A DNA stretch of 64,000 nucleotides from Yoonia sp. (GTDB lineage: Bacteria; Pseudomonadota; Alphaproteobacteria; Rhodobacterales; Rhodobacteraceae): NCBI RefSeq assembly GCF_017854565.1, contig NZ_JAFMHJ010000005.1, positions 1-64,000 of the forward strand. Reading direction: 5' to 3'. Each line of letters begins with the position of its first letter. Position 1 is the first letter of the stretch. This document shows, piece by piece, positions 8,483-16,613 of the stretch. A program made the position numbers and the translations under genes. The notes beneath the pieces are model-generated. The model worked only from the letters and a program-made list of their open reading frames with translations, was not told where the DNA came from and searched no databases.

Positions 8483-10093
8483 ATGAAACCCGTCACAACC
8501 CTGACCGCCTGTTCCGCCATTGTCCTGATGTCCGCAATGCCCGTCATGGCGCAGGACCGCGACCCGCAGGCGACGCTATCTGAATTTTTTACCCCCGACC
8601 GCATCGCGATGGCGTTTGCCAACACGGCTATTTCCGGCCTGCGCACGCGGATGGAACTGCAATATGACCATCTTTCGGCTGACCCGATGCGCGGGATCGT
8701 ATCGATCTCGGGCATCGTGGCACGGCCCCTGTTGCCTTATGATCAGGCCCGCCAGTGCGAAATCACGATCGAGCGTGCGACGCTGAGCAGTGACTTTGCC
8801 CACCCATTCCAGACCGCGGCAGAGCTGAACCTTAATCTGGTTGGCGCAAGGGCCAGCCTTGCCTGTGTTGAACGCGATGTCGCGCTGGCCTTGCGCACGG
8901 CAGGTTACAAGGACCTGCCGCTGGATCAGTTCAAGATCCGTGCCAGCTATGCCTATACGACCGGGGAAACGGCGGTCGACAGCACGATCGCCATCAACGG
9001 CTTTGGGGTGCTGGACTATTCCGCCAGCGGCACGATCCTGCCCCGGCTGGGTGTATCTGGCTATCCCGGTGACCCGGCTGTCCGCGTCAGTCGCGTTGTC
9101 GCGACGCTCAAGGATGATGGTGGCTGGGCTGCCATCTCACAGGTGTTGCCGGAAAATCTGCGCGATCCGGTGACGATCCGCGAACTGGGCACCGAAGCCG
9201 TGTCGCAATTCCTCAGCGAGGGCGGCTTGCGGCCACTGGGCGCGGTAGAGCGCAATTTCATCGGCGATCTGATGGGCGAGGTCGAGGTATTCGTCGCAGA
9301 CCCGGGCGAGATCACGATTCAGGCAGACCTGCCACCCGGCGGCATCGTAATTGAACCGGACATGTATGGCACACCGCAGATCCTGATTGCGGCGCTGGGT
9401 TTGCAGGCGCGCAGCACACCGCTGGCCCGAACGCAGATCATCAGTCTTGCAGATCTGGCGGCGCTTCAGTCCCCAGAAAACCTGACGGCGACCGATCGCA
9501 TCAAACTTGCGACTGCACTGCTGGACGGCAACGGTGTGCCACGCAGCGGGGCACTGGTGCCTGACCTGTTGGTGCCGCTTCTGGATCAGCCCGACACGGC
9601 AGGTCCGGCGGCAGCCCTGCTTGCGCGGGCCGTGCAGGACAACGACGTACCGCGTGCATACGGCTACGCGCTGATCGCTGCGGGTGCTGCCATGCCGGGT
9701 GCCGTAGCCCAGCTTGACCGGCTGGAAGCGCAGATGCGGACGCAGGATGTGCTTGCCGCACAGACAGCATACCTTGAACAGACCAATGCACCGGACCCGA
9801 TCAACGCGGTGTCCGGCGATGATCCACGCGATTTGCGCCGCCTGGCATTGGCCCATTTTACCGGCGCTGATGCAGCGCGATCCTATGCCTACGCCTATTA
9901 CTATGCACTGCTGGCCGAGGCCGCGGGCGATATTGCTGCCACATCCCTGCGCGAGGAAATCGAAGCACGCTTCGGTGCGCGCGGACCCGATGTTGCAGGT
10001 GTCTGGCAGGGCGTCGCCGCCGAGATGCAGCAGCGCGCGATGACCGACTGGATCAACGCCGATTTGCCAAGTCTCTACCTGACACAGAACTAG
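8483..10093 (+). CDS. Exported protein of unknown function
   Basis: 536-residue protein with a clear signal peptide (MKPVTTLTACSAIVLMSAMPVMAQ), so periplasmic or envelope-associated. Start 8483 follows a strong RBS (AAAGGAGAAAGCCC); the upstream 8456 start does not. No catalytic motif was recognised. The first half is beta-rich; the second half (from about residue 320) is helical with Sel1/TPR-like alternation (LLARAVQDNDVPRAYGYALIAAG...ARSYAYAYYYALLAEAAGDIAA). Tentatively, the helical part is a repeat scaffold. It lies between pgk and the aldolase gene but with separate regulatory sites. Confidence 0.8.
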   Translation: MKPVTTLTACSAIVLMSAMPVMAQDRDPQATLSEFFTPDRIAMAFANTAISGLRTRMELQYDHLSADPMRGIVSISGIVARPLLPYDQARQCEITIERATLSSDFAHPFQTAAELNLNLVGARASLACVERDVALALRTAGYKDLPLDQFKIRASYAYTTGETAVDSTIAINGFGVLDYSASGTILPRLGVSGYPGDPAVRVSRVVATLKDDGGWAAISQVLPENLRDPVTIRELGTEAVSQFLSEGGLRPLGAVERNFIGDLMGEVEVFVADPGEITIQADLPPGGIVIEPDMYGTPQILIAALGLQARSTPLARTQIISLADLAALQSPENLTATDRIKLATALLDGNGVPRSGALVPDLLVPLLDQPDTAGPAAALLARAVQDNDVPRAYGYALIAAGAAMPGAVAQLDRLEAQMRTQDVLAAQTAYLEQTNAPDPINAVSGDDPRDLRRLALAHFTGADAARSYAYAYYYALLAEAAGDIAATSLREEIEARFGARGPDVAGVWQGVAAEMQQRAMTDWINADLPSLYLTQN

Positions 10094-10101
10094 ATCGCCG
10101 T

Positions 10102-10115
10102 TGTTAGCGATAACA
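10102..10115. promoter_or_regulatory. LacI-family-type operator TGTTAGCGATAACA
   Basis: Matches the general LacI/GalR-family operator pattern TGNNANCGNTNNCA at every fixed position, including the central CG. It lies about 90 bases before the class I aldolase start and just after the preceding gene's stop. Confidence 0.5.
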
Positions 10116-10122
10116 TCGAGGC

Positions 10123-10136
10123 CGGTTGCGCTAACA
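10123..10136. promoter_or_regulatory. Second, weaker LacI-like site (CGGTTGCGCTAACA)
   Basis: Shares 11 of 14 positions with TGTTAGCGCTAACA and is centred 21 bases (two helical turns) from the first site. The left part also forms a stem GCCGGTTGC/GCAACCGGC (10121-10150), so a weak terminator for the upstream gene is an alternative reading. Confidence 0.35.
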
Positions 10137-10204
10137 CAATTGCAACCGGCTTCACCGCCGCCTATCGGAGATGCAAAGCGTTTCGTAAATCCGAGGGACC
10201 CCGC

Positions 10205-11134
10205 ATGAAAACCACCAGAACCGTTCAAAAGATCCTCTCCAACTACGAAGGCGAGACGCCAGGTGTCAAAGCGAACCTTGCCCGGATCATGATGAACGGC
10301 AAACTGGGCGGCACCGGCAAGATGATCATCCTGCCGGTCGATCAGGGTTTTGAACATGGCCCGGCCCGGTCGTTTGCGCCCAATCCACCGGCCTATGACC
10401 CCCACTACCACTACCAACTAGCCATTGATGCCGGTCTCAACGCATATGCGGCCCCATTGGGCATGATCGAGGCGGGCGCTGATACCTTTGCAGGTCAGAT
10501 TCCCACCATTCTCAAAGTGAACTCGGCCAATTCACTGATCCCCGACGCGGCACCAAAAACGCAGGCGATCACCGCCTCTGTCGATGATGCGCTGCGTCTG
10601 GGCTGTTCGGCCATTGGTTTCACGATCTATCCGGGGTCATCGGCCGCGCTCGAGATGTTCAGCGATATCGCCGAAATGCGCAAAGAAGCGGCTGCCAAAG
10701 GGGTGGCGACCGTCATCTGGTCATACCCACGCGGTGAGGCGTTGGACAAAGATGGCGAAACAGCCATTGATATCGCTGCATATGCGGCCCAGATCGCGGC
10801 CCTGCTGGGGGCGCATATCATTAAAATAAAACTCAGCACCGATCATCTGTGTCTGAGCGAGGCCAAAAAGGTCTACGAGGCACAGCACATTGACATCGCA
10901 ACCCAAGCGGCGCGTGTCCGTCACTGCGTTGACAGCGCCTTTGCCGGGCGCCGTCTGATGGTGTTCTCGGGCGGCGCGGCCAAAGGCGCCGATGCGGTCT
11001 ATGACGATGCCCGCGCGATCCGCGATGGCGGTGGCAATGGGTCGATCATCGGTCGCAATTCATTCCAGCGCGACCGTGCAGACGCGCTGGCGATGCTGTC
11101 CAAACTGGTCGATATCTACCGCGGCAAGGCATAA
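10205..11134 (+). CDS. Class I fructose-bisphosphate aldolase (DhnA/FbaB type)
   Basis: 309-residue Schiff-base aldolase of the archaeal/DhnA family, cleaving fructose 1,6-bisphosphate into glyceraldehyde 3-phosphate and dihydroxyacetone phosphate or the reverse. ILPVDQGFEHGPARSF, the GFTIYPGS segment and the lysine-bearing strand AHIIKIKLSTDHL (Schiff-base lysine candidate) are seen, followed by the phosphate loop GRRLMVFSGGAAKGADAVYDD. CGAGGGACCCCGC precedes the ATG. Tandem LacI-type sites upstream suggest sugar-responsive control. It complements pgk nearby. Confidence 0.92.
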   Translation: MKTTRTVQKILSNYEGETPGVKANLARIMMNGKLGGTGKMIILPVDQGFEHGPARSFAPNPPAYDPHYHYQLAIDAGLNAYAAPLGMIEAGADTFAGQIPTILKVNSANSLIPDAAPKTQAITASVDDALRLGCSAIGFTIYPGSSAALEMFSDIAEMRKEAAAKGVATVIWSYPRGEALDKDGETAIDIAAYAAQIAALLGAHIIKIKLSTDHLCLSEAKKVYEAQHIDIATQAARVRHCVDSAFAGRRLMVFSGGAAKGADAVYDDARAIRDGGGNGSIIGRNSFQRDRADALAMLSKLVDIYRGKA

Positions 11135-11165
11135 CACCTCGCGCCAATGCTTTTACGATGCAGAA

Positions 11166-11197
11166 CCCTTATTTTCCGCCGGTTCGGAAAATAAGGG
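11166..11197. repeat. Perfect 13-bp hairpin between aldolase gene and ftsB
   Basis: CCCTTATTTTCCG (11166-11178), a six-base loop CCGGTT, then CGGAAAATAAGGG (11185-11197). No T-run follows on the plus strand, so it is not a canonical intrinsic terminator. It may process or stabilise the aldolase mRNA 3' end, or be an operator for ftsB. Confidence 0.5.
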
Positions 11198-11269
11198 ATT
11201 CACATTGCGATTCGTTTATGCGACTCTGCTGGCCAGTCGTCCGCGAGAGGCAACAGTTGAGGCACGCAC

Positions 11270-11569
11270 ATGTTCGGCAATTATCGCCCCGCGTTGGGTT
11301 CATTGTTCTACTTTCTGGGGGCCCTTATGCTTGGCCTCTACTTTGTGTTTGCGGCAGTGCAAGGCGACTATGGGCTTTTCAAGCGTATTGAAGTCACCGC
11401 AGAACATCAGGCCCTTGCAACAGAGCTGGCAACGCTTGACGCACAGGTTGCCGAAATGGAAAACCTGACCCGACGCCTGTCTGACACCTTTCTCGATCTT
11501 GATCTTCTCGATCAACAAGCGCGCGATGTCCTCGGCCTTATTCGGTCCGACGAAATCGTTATTCGCTAG
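11270..11569 (+). CDS. ftsB: Septum formation initiator FtsB/DivIC family
   Basis: 99-residue bitopic cell-division protein. One transmembrane helix (ALGSLFYFLGALMLGLYFVFAAV, about residues 8-30) is followed by a periplasmic coiled coil (residues 40-75, EHQALATELATLDAQVAEMENLTRRL) and the conserved LDLDLLDQQARDVLGL tail. FtsB with FtsL and FtsQ activates septal peptidoglycan synthesis. Its place just upstream of pdhA is common in Rhodobacteraceae. Confidence 0.85.
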   Translation: MFGNYRPALGSLFYFLGALMLGLYFVFAAVQGDYGLFKRIEVTAEHQALATELATLDAQVAEMENLTRRLSDTFLDLDLLDQQARDVLGLIRSDEIVIR

Positions 11570-11648
11570 GCGCAATGCGGCTTTGACGAACCGCACTGAC
11601 GGAAGGTCACTTTGCCCCTCGCAATTCTCATTCGCATGCTTTAAAAGA

Positions 11649-11666
11649 TAGTTTAATGCTAAACTA
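11649..11666. promoter_or_regulatory. Palindromic site TAGTTTA-ATGC-TAAACTA upstream of pdhA
   Basis: A perfect 7+7 inverted repeat with a 4-base spacer, extended outward imperfectly by AGATA...TATCT, in an AT-rich patch 28 bases before the pdhA ATG. The size and symmetry fit an operator for a dimeric winged-helix regulator (MarR- or GntR-like). The regulator is not in the window. Confidence 0.5.
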
Positions 11667-11693
11667 TATTATCTAAGCGCTGGAGGATTGCAC

Positions 11694-12695
11694 ATGCCGC
11701 CGAAAAAGGCCGCCGCGAAGCCCAACGTCTCAGCCGAGGAATTGCTGGGACATTACCGTGAAATGCTGCTGATCCGGCGATTTGAGGAAAAGGCGGGCCA
11801 GTTATATGGCATGGGCCTGATCGGCGGATTTTGCCACCTGTATATCGGACAAGAAGCCGTTGTTGTTGGCCTTGAGGCCGCCGCCGATGAGGGCGACAAA
11901 CGTGTCACCTCGTATCGCGATCACGGTCATATGCTAGCTTGCGGCATGGACCCAAAAGGGATCATGGCCGAACTGACGGGCCGCGAGGGCGGCTTTTCAA
12001 AAGGCAAAGGCGGCTCCATGCACATGTTCTCGAAAGAGAAGCATTTCTATGGCGGCCACGGCATCGTTGGTGCGCAGGTGCCGCTGGGTGCGGGTCTGGC
12101 ATTTTCTGACAAGTACAAAGGCAATGACCGCGTGACATTCGCCTATTTCGGTGACGGTGCGGCCAACCAGGGTCAGGTCTACGAGACTTACAACATGGCC
12201 GAGCTTTGGGATTTGCCAGTGATTTTCGTGATCGAGAATAACGGCTATGCCATGGGCACGTCGGTTGTGCGGTCCACGAAATCGCCGTCGCTTTGGGAGC
12301 GCGGGGCAGCCTATGGCATCGAAGGCGAGGAAGTCGACGGGATGGACGTTCTGGCGGTCAAAGCCGCAGGCGAACGCGCCGTGGCCTACTGCCGTGCGGG
12401 CAAAGGCCCCTATATCCTTGAGGTCAAAACATATCGCTATCGCGGCCATTCCATGTCGGACCCTGCCAAATATCGCACCCGTGAAGAAGTGCAGAAGATG
12501 CGCGACGAACGCGACCCGATTGAACAAATCCGCGACATGCTTTTGACCGGAAAACACGCGTCCGAGGATGACCTGAAAGCCATCGACAAGGACATCAAAG
12601 CCATCGTGAACGAGGCCGCAGAGTTTTCCAAGGAAAGCCCGGAGCCCGCGCTGGAAGAACTTTGGACAGATATTTATGCGAAAGTGGAGGGCTAA
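11694..12695 (+). CDS. pdhA: Pyruvate dehydrogenase E1 component, alpha subunit
   Basis: 333-residue E1-alpha, which with E1-beta decarboxylates pyruvate using thiamine diphosphate and acetylates the E2 lipoyl group. The ThDP motif [31 protein letters not shown] is intact (GDG-x(~27)-NN), and the phosphorylation-loop region [20 protein letters not shown] is conserved. TGGAGGATTGCAC gives the RBS for the ATG at 11694; the track start at 11688 is a TTG. Four bases separate it from pdhB. A palindromic site upstream may regulate the operon. Confidence 0.97.
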   Translation: MPPKKAAAKPNVSAEELLGHYREMLLIRRFEEKAGQLYGMGLIGGFCHLYIGQEAVVVGLEAAADEGDKRVTSYRDHGHMLACGMDPKGIMAELTGREGGFSKGKGGSMHMFSKEKHFYGGHGIVGAQVPLGAGLAFSDKYKGNDRVTFAYFGDGAANQGQVYETYNMAELWDLPVIFVIENNGYAMGTSVVRSTKSPSLWERGAAYGIEGEEVDGMDVLAVKAAGERAVAYCRAGKGPYILEVKTYRYRGHSMSDPAKYRTREEVQKMRDERDPIEQIRDMLLTGKHASEDDLKAIDKDIKAIVNEAAEFSKESPEPALEELWTDIYAKVEG

Positions 12696-12699
12696 CGCC

Positions 12700-14067
12700 A
12701 TGGCAATCGAAATCCTAATGCCCGCCCTGTCGCCGACAATGGAAGAAGGCACGCTGGCCAAGTGGCTGGTGAAAGAGGGCGATACCGTATCATCAGGCGA
12801 TATCATGGCCGAAATCGAAACCGACAAGGCGACGATGGAATTTGAAGCCGTTGATGAAGGCATCATTGGCAAGATTCTAATCGAAGCTGGCACCGAAGGC
12901 GTGAAAGTGAACACGCCAATCGCAATTTTAGTCGAAGAAGGCGAGGCCGTCCCATCCGCCGATACCGCAGCGCCAGCCGCAAAACAGGACGCCCCACAGG
13001 AAACCGCGCCAGCCAAGGCACCAGCGACAGTGGCTGCCGCCGCGCCTGTGACTGACACGACCCCCGACTGGGGTGCCGATGTCGAGGTCAAGCCAACGAC
13101 CGTTCGCGAAGCCCTGCGCGACGCAATGGCCGAAGAAATGCGCCGCGATCCTGACGTATTCCTGATGGGCGAAGAGGTTGCCGAATACCAGGGCGCCTAT
13201 AAAATCTCGCAGGGTCTGCTGGATGAGTTTGGTGCCAAGCGCGTGATTGATACCCCGATTACCGAACATGGTTTTGCAGGTATCGCCACGGGGGCCGCAT
13301 TTGGTGGACTAAAGCCGATCGTCGAATTCATGACGTTCAACTTTGCGATGCAAGCCATTGATCACATTATCAACTCTGCAGCCAAGACACTGTATATGTC
13401 AGGCGGTCAGATGGGTGCGCCCATGGTGTTCCGTGGTCCCAACGGTGCCGCTGCCCGCGTGGGTGCACAGCACTCGCAATGTTACGCCGCATGGTATATG
13501 CAGGTCCCCGGCCTGAAAGTTGTCATGCCCTACTCTGCCTCTGATGCCAAAGGGCTGATGAAGACCGCGATCCGCGATCCCAACCCGGTCATCTTCCTTG
13601 AGAATGAAATTCTTTATGGCAAATCCTTTGACGTACCTGTCATGGATGATTTCACCATTCCATTCGGCAAAGCCAAGATTGAACGCGCGGGCGATGATGT
13701 GACAATCGTTAGCTTCGGGATCGGTGTGACCTATGCCCTGACGGCCGCAGAAAAGCTGGCGGAAGAAGGCATCAATGCCGAAGTCATCAACCTGCGCACC
13801 CTGCGCCCGATGGACACCGAAACTATTTTGGCATCGGTTCGCAAGACAAACCGCTGTGTCACCGTCGAGGAAGGCTGGCCGCAGGGCAGCGTCGGCGGGT
13901 ACATCAGCAACGTGATCATGCAGCAGGCGTTTGATTATCTGGACGCCCCAGTGATCAACTGCACCGGCAAGGACGTACCAATGCCCTACGCAGCCAACCT
14001 CGAAAAACATGCTTTGCTGACCGCCGACGAAGTCGTCGCCGCCTGCAAACAAGTGACTTACCGGTAA
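12700..14067 (+). CDS. pdhB: Pyruvate dehydrogenase E1 beta subunit with N-terminal lipoyl domain
   Basis: 455 residues. Residues 1-80 form a biotinyl/lipoyl domain with the modified lysine in [16 protein letters not shown] flexible Ala/Pro linker (about 85-120) leads to the transketolase-like E1-beta core ([27 protein letters not shown]...). The C-terminal transketolase domain ends [21 protein letters not shown]1-beta carrying its own lipoyl domain is a known alphaproteobacterial trait. The domain is almost identical to that of PdhC downstream, which suggests duplication within the operon. Confidence 0.97.
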   Translation: MAIEILMPALSPTMEEGTLAKWLVKEGDTVSSGDIMAEIETDKATMEFEAVDEGIIGKILIEAGTEGVKVNTPIAILVEEGEAVPSADTAAPAAKQDAPQETAPAKAPATVAAAAPVTDTTPDWGADVEVKPTTVREALRDAMAEEMRRDPDVFLMGEEVAEYQGAYKISQGLLDEFGAKRVIDTPITEHGFAGIATGAAFGGLKPIVEFMTFNFAMQAIDHIINSAAKTLYMSGGQMGAPMVFRGPNGAAARVGAQHSQCYAAWYMQVPGLKVVMPYSASDAKGLMKTAIRDPNPVIFLENEILYGKSFDVPVMDDFTIPFGKAKIERAGDDVTIVSFGIGVTYALTAAEKLAEEGINAEVINLRTLRPMDTETILASVRKTNRCVTVEEGWPQGSVGGYISNVIMQQAFDYLDAPVINCTGKDVPMPYAANLEKHALLTADEVVAACKQVTYR

Positions 14068-14079
14068 GGAGACGCAGCG

Positions 14080-15366
14080 ATGCCCACAGAAATTCTGATG
14101 CCCGCCCTGTCCCCCACGATGGAGGAGGGCACACTGGCAAAATGGTTGGTCAAGGAGGGCGATACCGTGTCGTCCGGTGATCTTCTGGCCGAAATCGAAA
14201 CCGACAAAGCCACGATGGAGTTCGAGGCCGTCGACGAAGGCGTTATCGGGAAGATCCTGATCGCGGCAGGCACCGAAGGTGTGAAGGTCAACGAAGTGAT
14301 CGCCATTCTGCTTGAAGAGGGCGAGAGCGCGGATGATATTGGCACCGCCCCTGCACCCAAAGCGGCGGCGGCCGCACCGGCGGCTGAAACAGCGGCACCC
14401 GCTGCGACGGCGCCTGCCCCGGCGGCCCCCGCCAAAACCGACGGTACGCGCGTCTTTGCGACACCCTTGGCCCGACGGATCGCTGCTGACAAAGGACTGG
14501 ACCTAAGCCAAATCACCGGCTCTGGCCCACATGGTCGCATTGTCAAAGCAGACGTTGAAGGTGCAACCGCTGCGCCTAAATCTGCACCACCGGCAGCAAA
14601 AGCGGCAGCGCCCGCCGCTGCTGCGATGGCGGCAGGTCCATCGACCGATGTGATCCTGAAGACCTATGCGGATCGCCCGTTTGAAGAGGTGAAACTGGAC
14701 GGAATGCGCAAAACCATCGCGGCCCGCCTGACCGAGGCCAAGCAATCGGTCCCGCATTTCTATCTGCGTCGGGACATCAACCTTGATGCCTTGCTGAAAT
14801 TCCGCAGCCAACTCAACAAGCAGTTGGAAGGTCGCGGTGTGAAGCTGTCGGTCAACGACTTTGTCATCAAGGCCTGTGCGCTTGCGCTGCAACAGGTACC
14901 AGAGGCGAATGCAGTTTGGGCGGGTGACCGGACGCTGAAGTTCGAAAAATCTGACGTTGCGGTTGCCGTCGCCATCGAAGGTGGACTGTTTACCCCCGTG
15001 CTCAGAGATGCCGAGATGAAATCGCTTTCGGCACTTTCAGCCGAAATGAAAGACCTCGCCGGGCGGGCACGTGCGCGCAAACTTGCCCCGCACGAATATC
15101 AAGGCGGCAGCTTTGCTGTTTCAAACCTTGGGATGTTCGGTATCGACAACTTTGATGCCATCATCAACCCACCGCATTCCGCCATTCTGGCTGTCGGTGC
15201 TGGCGCGAAAAAGCCGATCATTGGTGCAGACGGGGAACTGACTGTTGGTACCGTGATGTCTGTCACGCTGTCTGTTGATCACAGGGTGATTGACGGTGCA
15301 CTGGGTGCCAACCTGATGCAGGCGATCAAGGACAACCTTGAAAACCCAATGACAATGCTGGCCTGA
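14080..15366 (+). CDS. pdhC: Dihydrolipoamide acetyltransferase (E2 of pyruvate dehydrogenase)
   Basis: 428-residue E2, transferring acetyl groups to CoA and forming the core of the complex. Domains in order: one lipoyl domain (1-80, ETDKATMEF), an Ala/Pro linker, the peripheral subunit-binding domain (about 125-162, [31 protein letters not shown]), a second linker, then the catalytic acyltransferase domain with the active-site motif [12 protein letters not shown] near residue 405. The E3 gene is not adjacent; a palindromic terminator follows and the next gene is on the other strand. Confidence 0.97.
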   Translation: MPTEILMPALSPTMEEGTLAKWLVKEGDTVSSGDLLAEIETDKATMEFEAVDEGVIGKILIAAGTEGVKVNEVIAILLEEGESADDIGTAPAPKAAAAAPAAETAAPAATAPAPAAPAKTDGTRVFATPLARRIAADKGLDLSQITGSGPHGRIVKADVEGATAAPKSAPPAAKAAAPAAAAMAAGPSTDVILKTYADRPFEEVKLDGMRKTIAARLTEAKQSVPHFYLRRDINLDALLKFRSQLNKQLEGRGVKLSVNDFVIKACALALQQVPEANAVWAGDRTLKFEKSDVAVAVAIEGGLFTPVLRDAEMKSLSALSAEMKDLAGRARARKLAPHEYQGGSFAVSNLGMFGIDNFDAIINPPHSAILAVGAGAKKPIIGADGELTVGTVMSVTLSVDHRVIDGALGANLMQAIKDNLENPMTMLA

Positions 15367-15386
15367 TCAGGTCGCTTTATATGACG

Positions 15387-15418
15387 AAAACGCCGACCCG
15401 GTACCGGGTCGGCGTTTT
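15387..15418. terminator. Bidirectional terminator (perfect 32-bp palindrome)
   Basis: AAAACGCCGACCCGGT / ACCGGGTCGGCGTTTT is a perfect palindrome with T-runs on both strands, placed between the convergent pdhC and cysE genes. It should terminate both transcripts. Confidence 0.85.
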
Positions 15419-15422
15419 GCGT

Positions 15423-16232
15423 TCAATCCATGTGATCAAGCAGATGATCCATTGTCATCGACGGCTGGGAACATCCCGCCTCGCCGACGATTCTTGCCGG
15501 GACGCCTGCGACAGTTTTCATCGGCGGAACGTCTTCTAACACGACTGAACCCGCTGCAATTCTGCTGCACTGCCCGACAGTGATGTTGCCAAGCACCTTC
15601 GCACCAGCGCCGATCAGGACGCCGTTGCCGATCTTGGGGTGGCGATCATCATCTTCTTTGCCGGTGCCGCCCAGCGTCACCGAATGCAGCATTGATACAT
15701 TGTCGCCAACCACCGCCGTCTCGCCCACCACGATGGAATGGGCGTGATCAATCATGATGCCTTTGCCAATACGTGCAGCCGGGTGGATATCAACACCAAA
15801 TATCTCGCTGCCGCGCATCTGAACGAAATATGCCAGATCATGCCGCCCCTGCCGCCAAAGCCAATGACCAAGCCGATACGCCTGCACAGCTTGGAACCCC
15901 TTGAAAAACAAAAGTGGTTGCACGAAACGGTGGCAGGCAGGGTCGCGATCATAAATCGCCACCAGATCGGCCCGCGCATCAGACGTCAGCGCAGGCTCGA
16001 TGGCATATGCCTCGTCGGCAATCTCGCGCAGGATTTGCTCGGACATTTCCGGCGAAGCGAGTTTCATCGCAATCCGATACGCAAGCGCACCTTCAAAATT
16101 CTTGTGGTGCAGAACGCTGGCGTGGATCAATCCACCCATCAACGGCTCAGCCACCACCGCATCCTCAGCCTCTTCGCAGATACGGTGCCAAACTGGGTCA
16201 AGCTCTGTCAAAGATGTTTGTGCATATGCCAT
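15423..16232 (-). CDS. cysE: Serine O-acetyltransferase
   Basis: 269-residue CysE, making O-acetylserine from serine and acetyl-CoA, the first step of cysteine synthesis. The N-terminal helical SATase domain (residues 10-115) is followed by left-handed hexapeptide repeats (IHPAARIGKGIMIDHAHSIVVGETAVVGDNVSMLHSVTLGGTG...). The catalytic HAHS and the LGGTG loop are conserved. Length matches E. coli CysE. It converges on pdhC. Confidence 0.96.
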   Translation of the reverse strand: MAYAQTSLTELDPVWHRICEEAEDAVVAEPLMGGLIHASVLHHKNFEGALAYRIAMKLASPEMSEQILREIADEAYAIEPALTSDARADLVAIYDRDPACHRFVQPLLFFKGFQAVQAYRLGHWLWRQGRHDLAYFVQMRGSEIFGVDIHPAARIGKGIMIDHAHSIVVGETAVVGDNVSMLHSVTLGGTGKEDDDRHPKIGNGVLIGAGAKVLGNITVGQCSRIAAGSVVLEDVPPMKTVAGVPARIVGEAGCSQPSMTMDHLLDHMD

Positions 16233-16311
16233 GGCGTCGATCCTTCATTACTGGCCCTTGTTTAGTCCAGATAGGGTCACTTCGCCAAGAACAAAGCTGT
16301 GAGTAGCTCAA

Positions 16312-16605
16312 TCACAAGAATTGATTGCTATGCCGGTCCGTCAAGACGCTCGCAACAATCACGATGCAAGCCAGATAATCCCGCCCACATGATACTGGGC
16401 GGGCGATTTTTTCATAGCGTTCAGCGGCCGACATCAACGTGCCGCATCCGAAATCCGGGTGGGCCCTGCCGCATGTTTTTCGATAGCGGTCTGCGGCCAC
16501 AGCCCTGTCGACAATCTCTGTCATGACCCGGAAACGCGCGGGCGGGTCAATTGGCATCAGCACCCGCGCGGCCACTTCGATGTCGGCCAATTGAACCGGA
16601 CGCAT
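16312..16605 (-). CDS. DUF7742-like small protein at the end of the GTA cluster
   Basis: 97-residue protein (MRPVQLADIEVAARVLMPIDPPARF...ADRYRKTCGRAHPDFGCGTLMSAAERYEKIARP). I recognise it as the short hypothetical found next to the GTA host-specificity gene in Rhodobacteraceae, now named DUF7742. It starts 9 bases after the g15 stop on the same strand, so it is probably co-transcribed with the GTA genes. Function is unknown. Conserved R/H/C residues are visible but no catalytic motif is known to me. Confidence 0.75.
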   Translation of the reverse strand: MRPVQLADIEVAARVLMPIDPPARFRVMTEIVDRAVAADRYRKTCGRAHPDFGCGTLMSAAERYEKIARPVSCGRDYLACIVIVASVLTDRHSNQFL

Positions 16606-16613
16606 CGCGCTGT

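Noticed and set aside
9137-10417. 426-codon minus-strand ORF
   Set aside because: Covers the exported-protein gene, the aldolase promoter and the aldolase 5' end on the other strand. No RBS and no recognisable protein.
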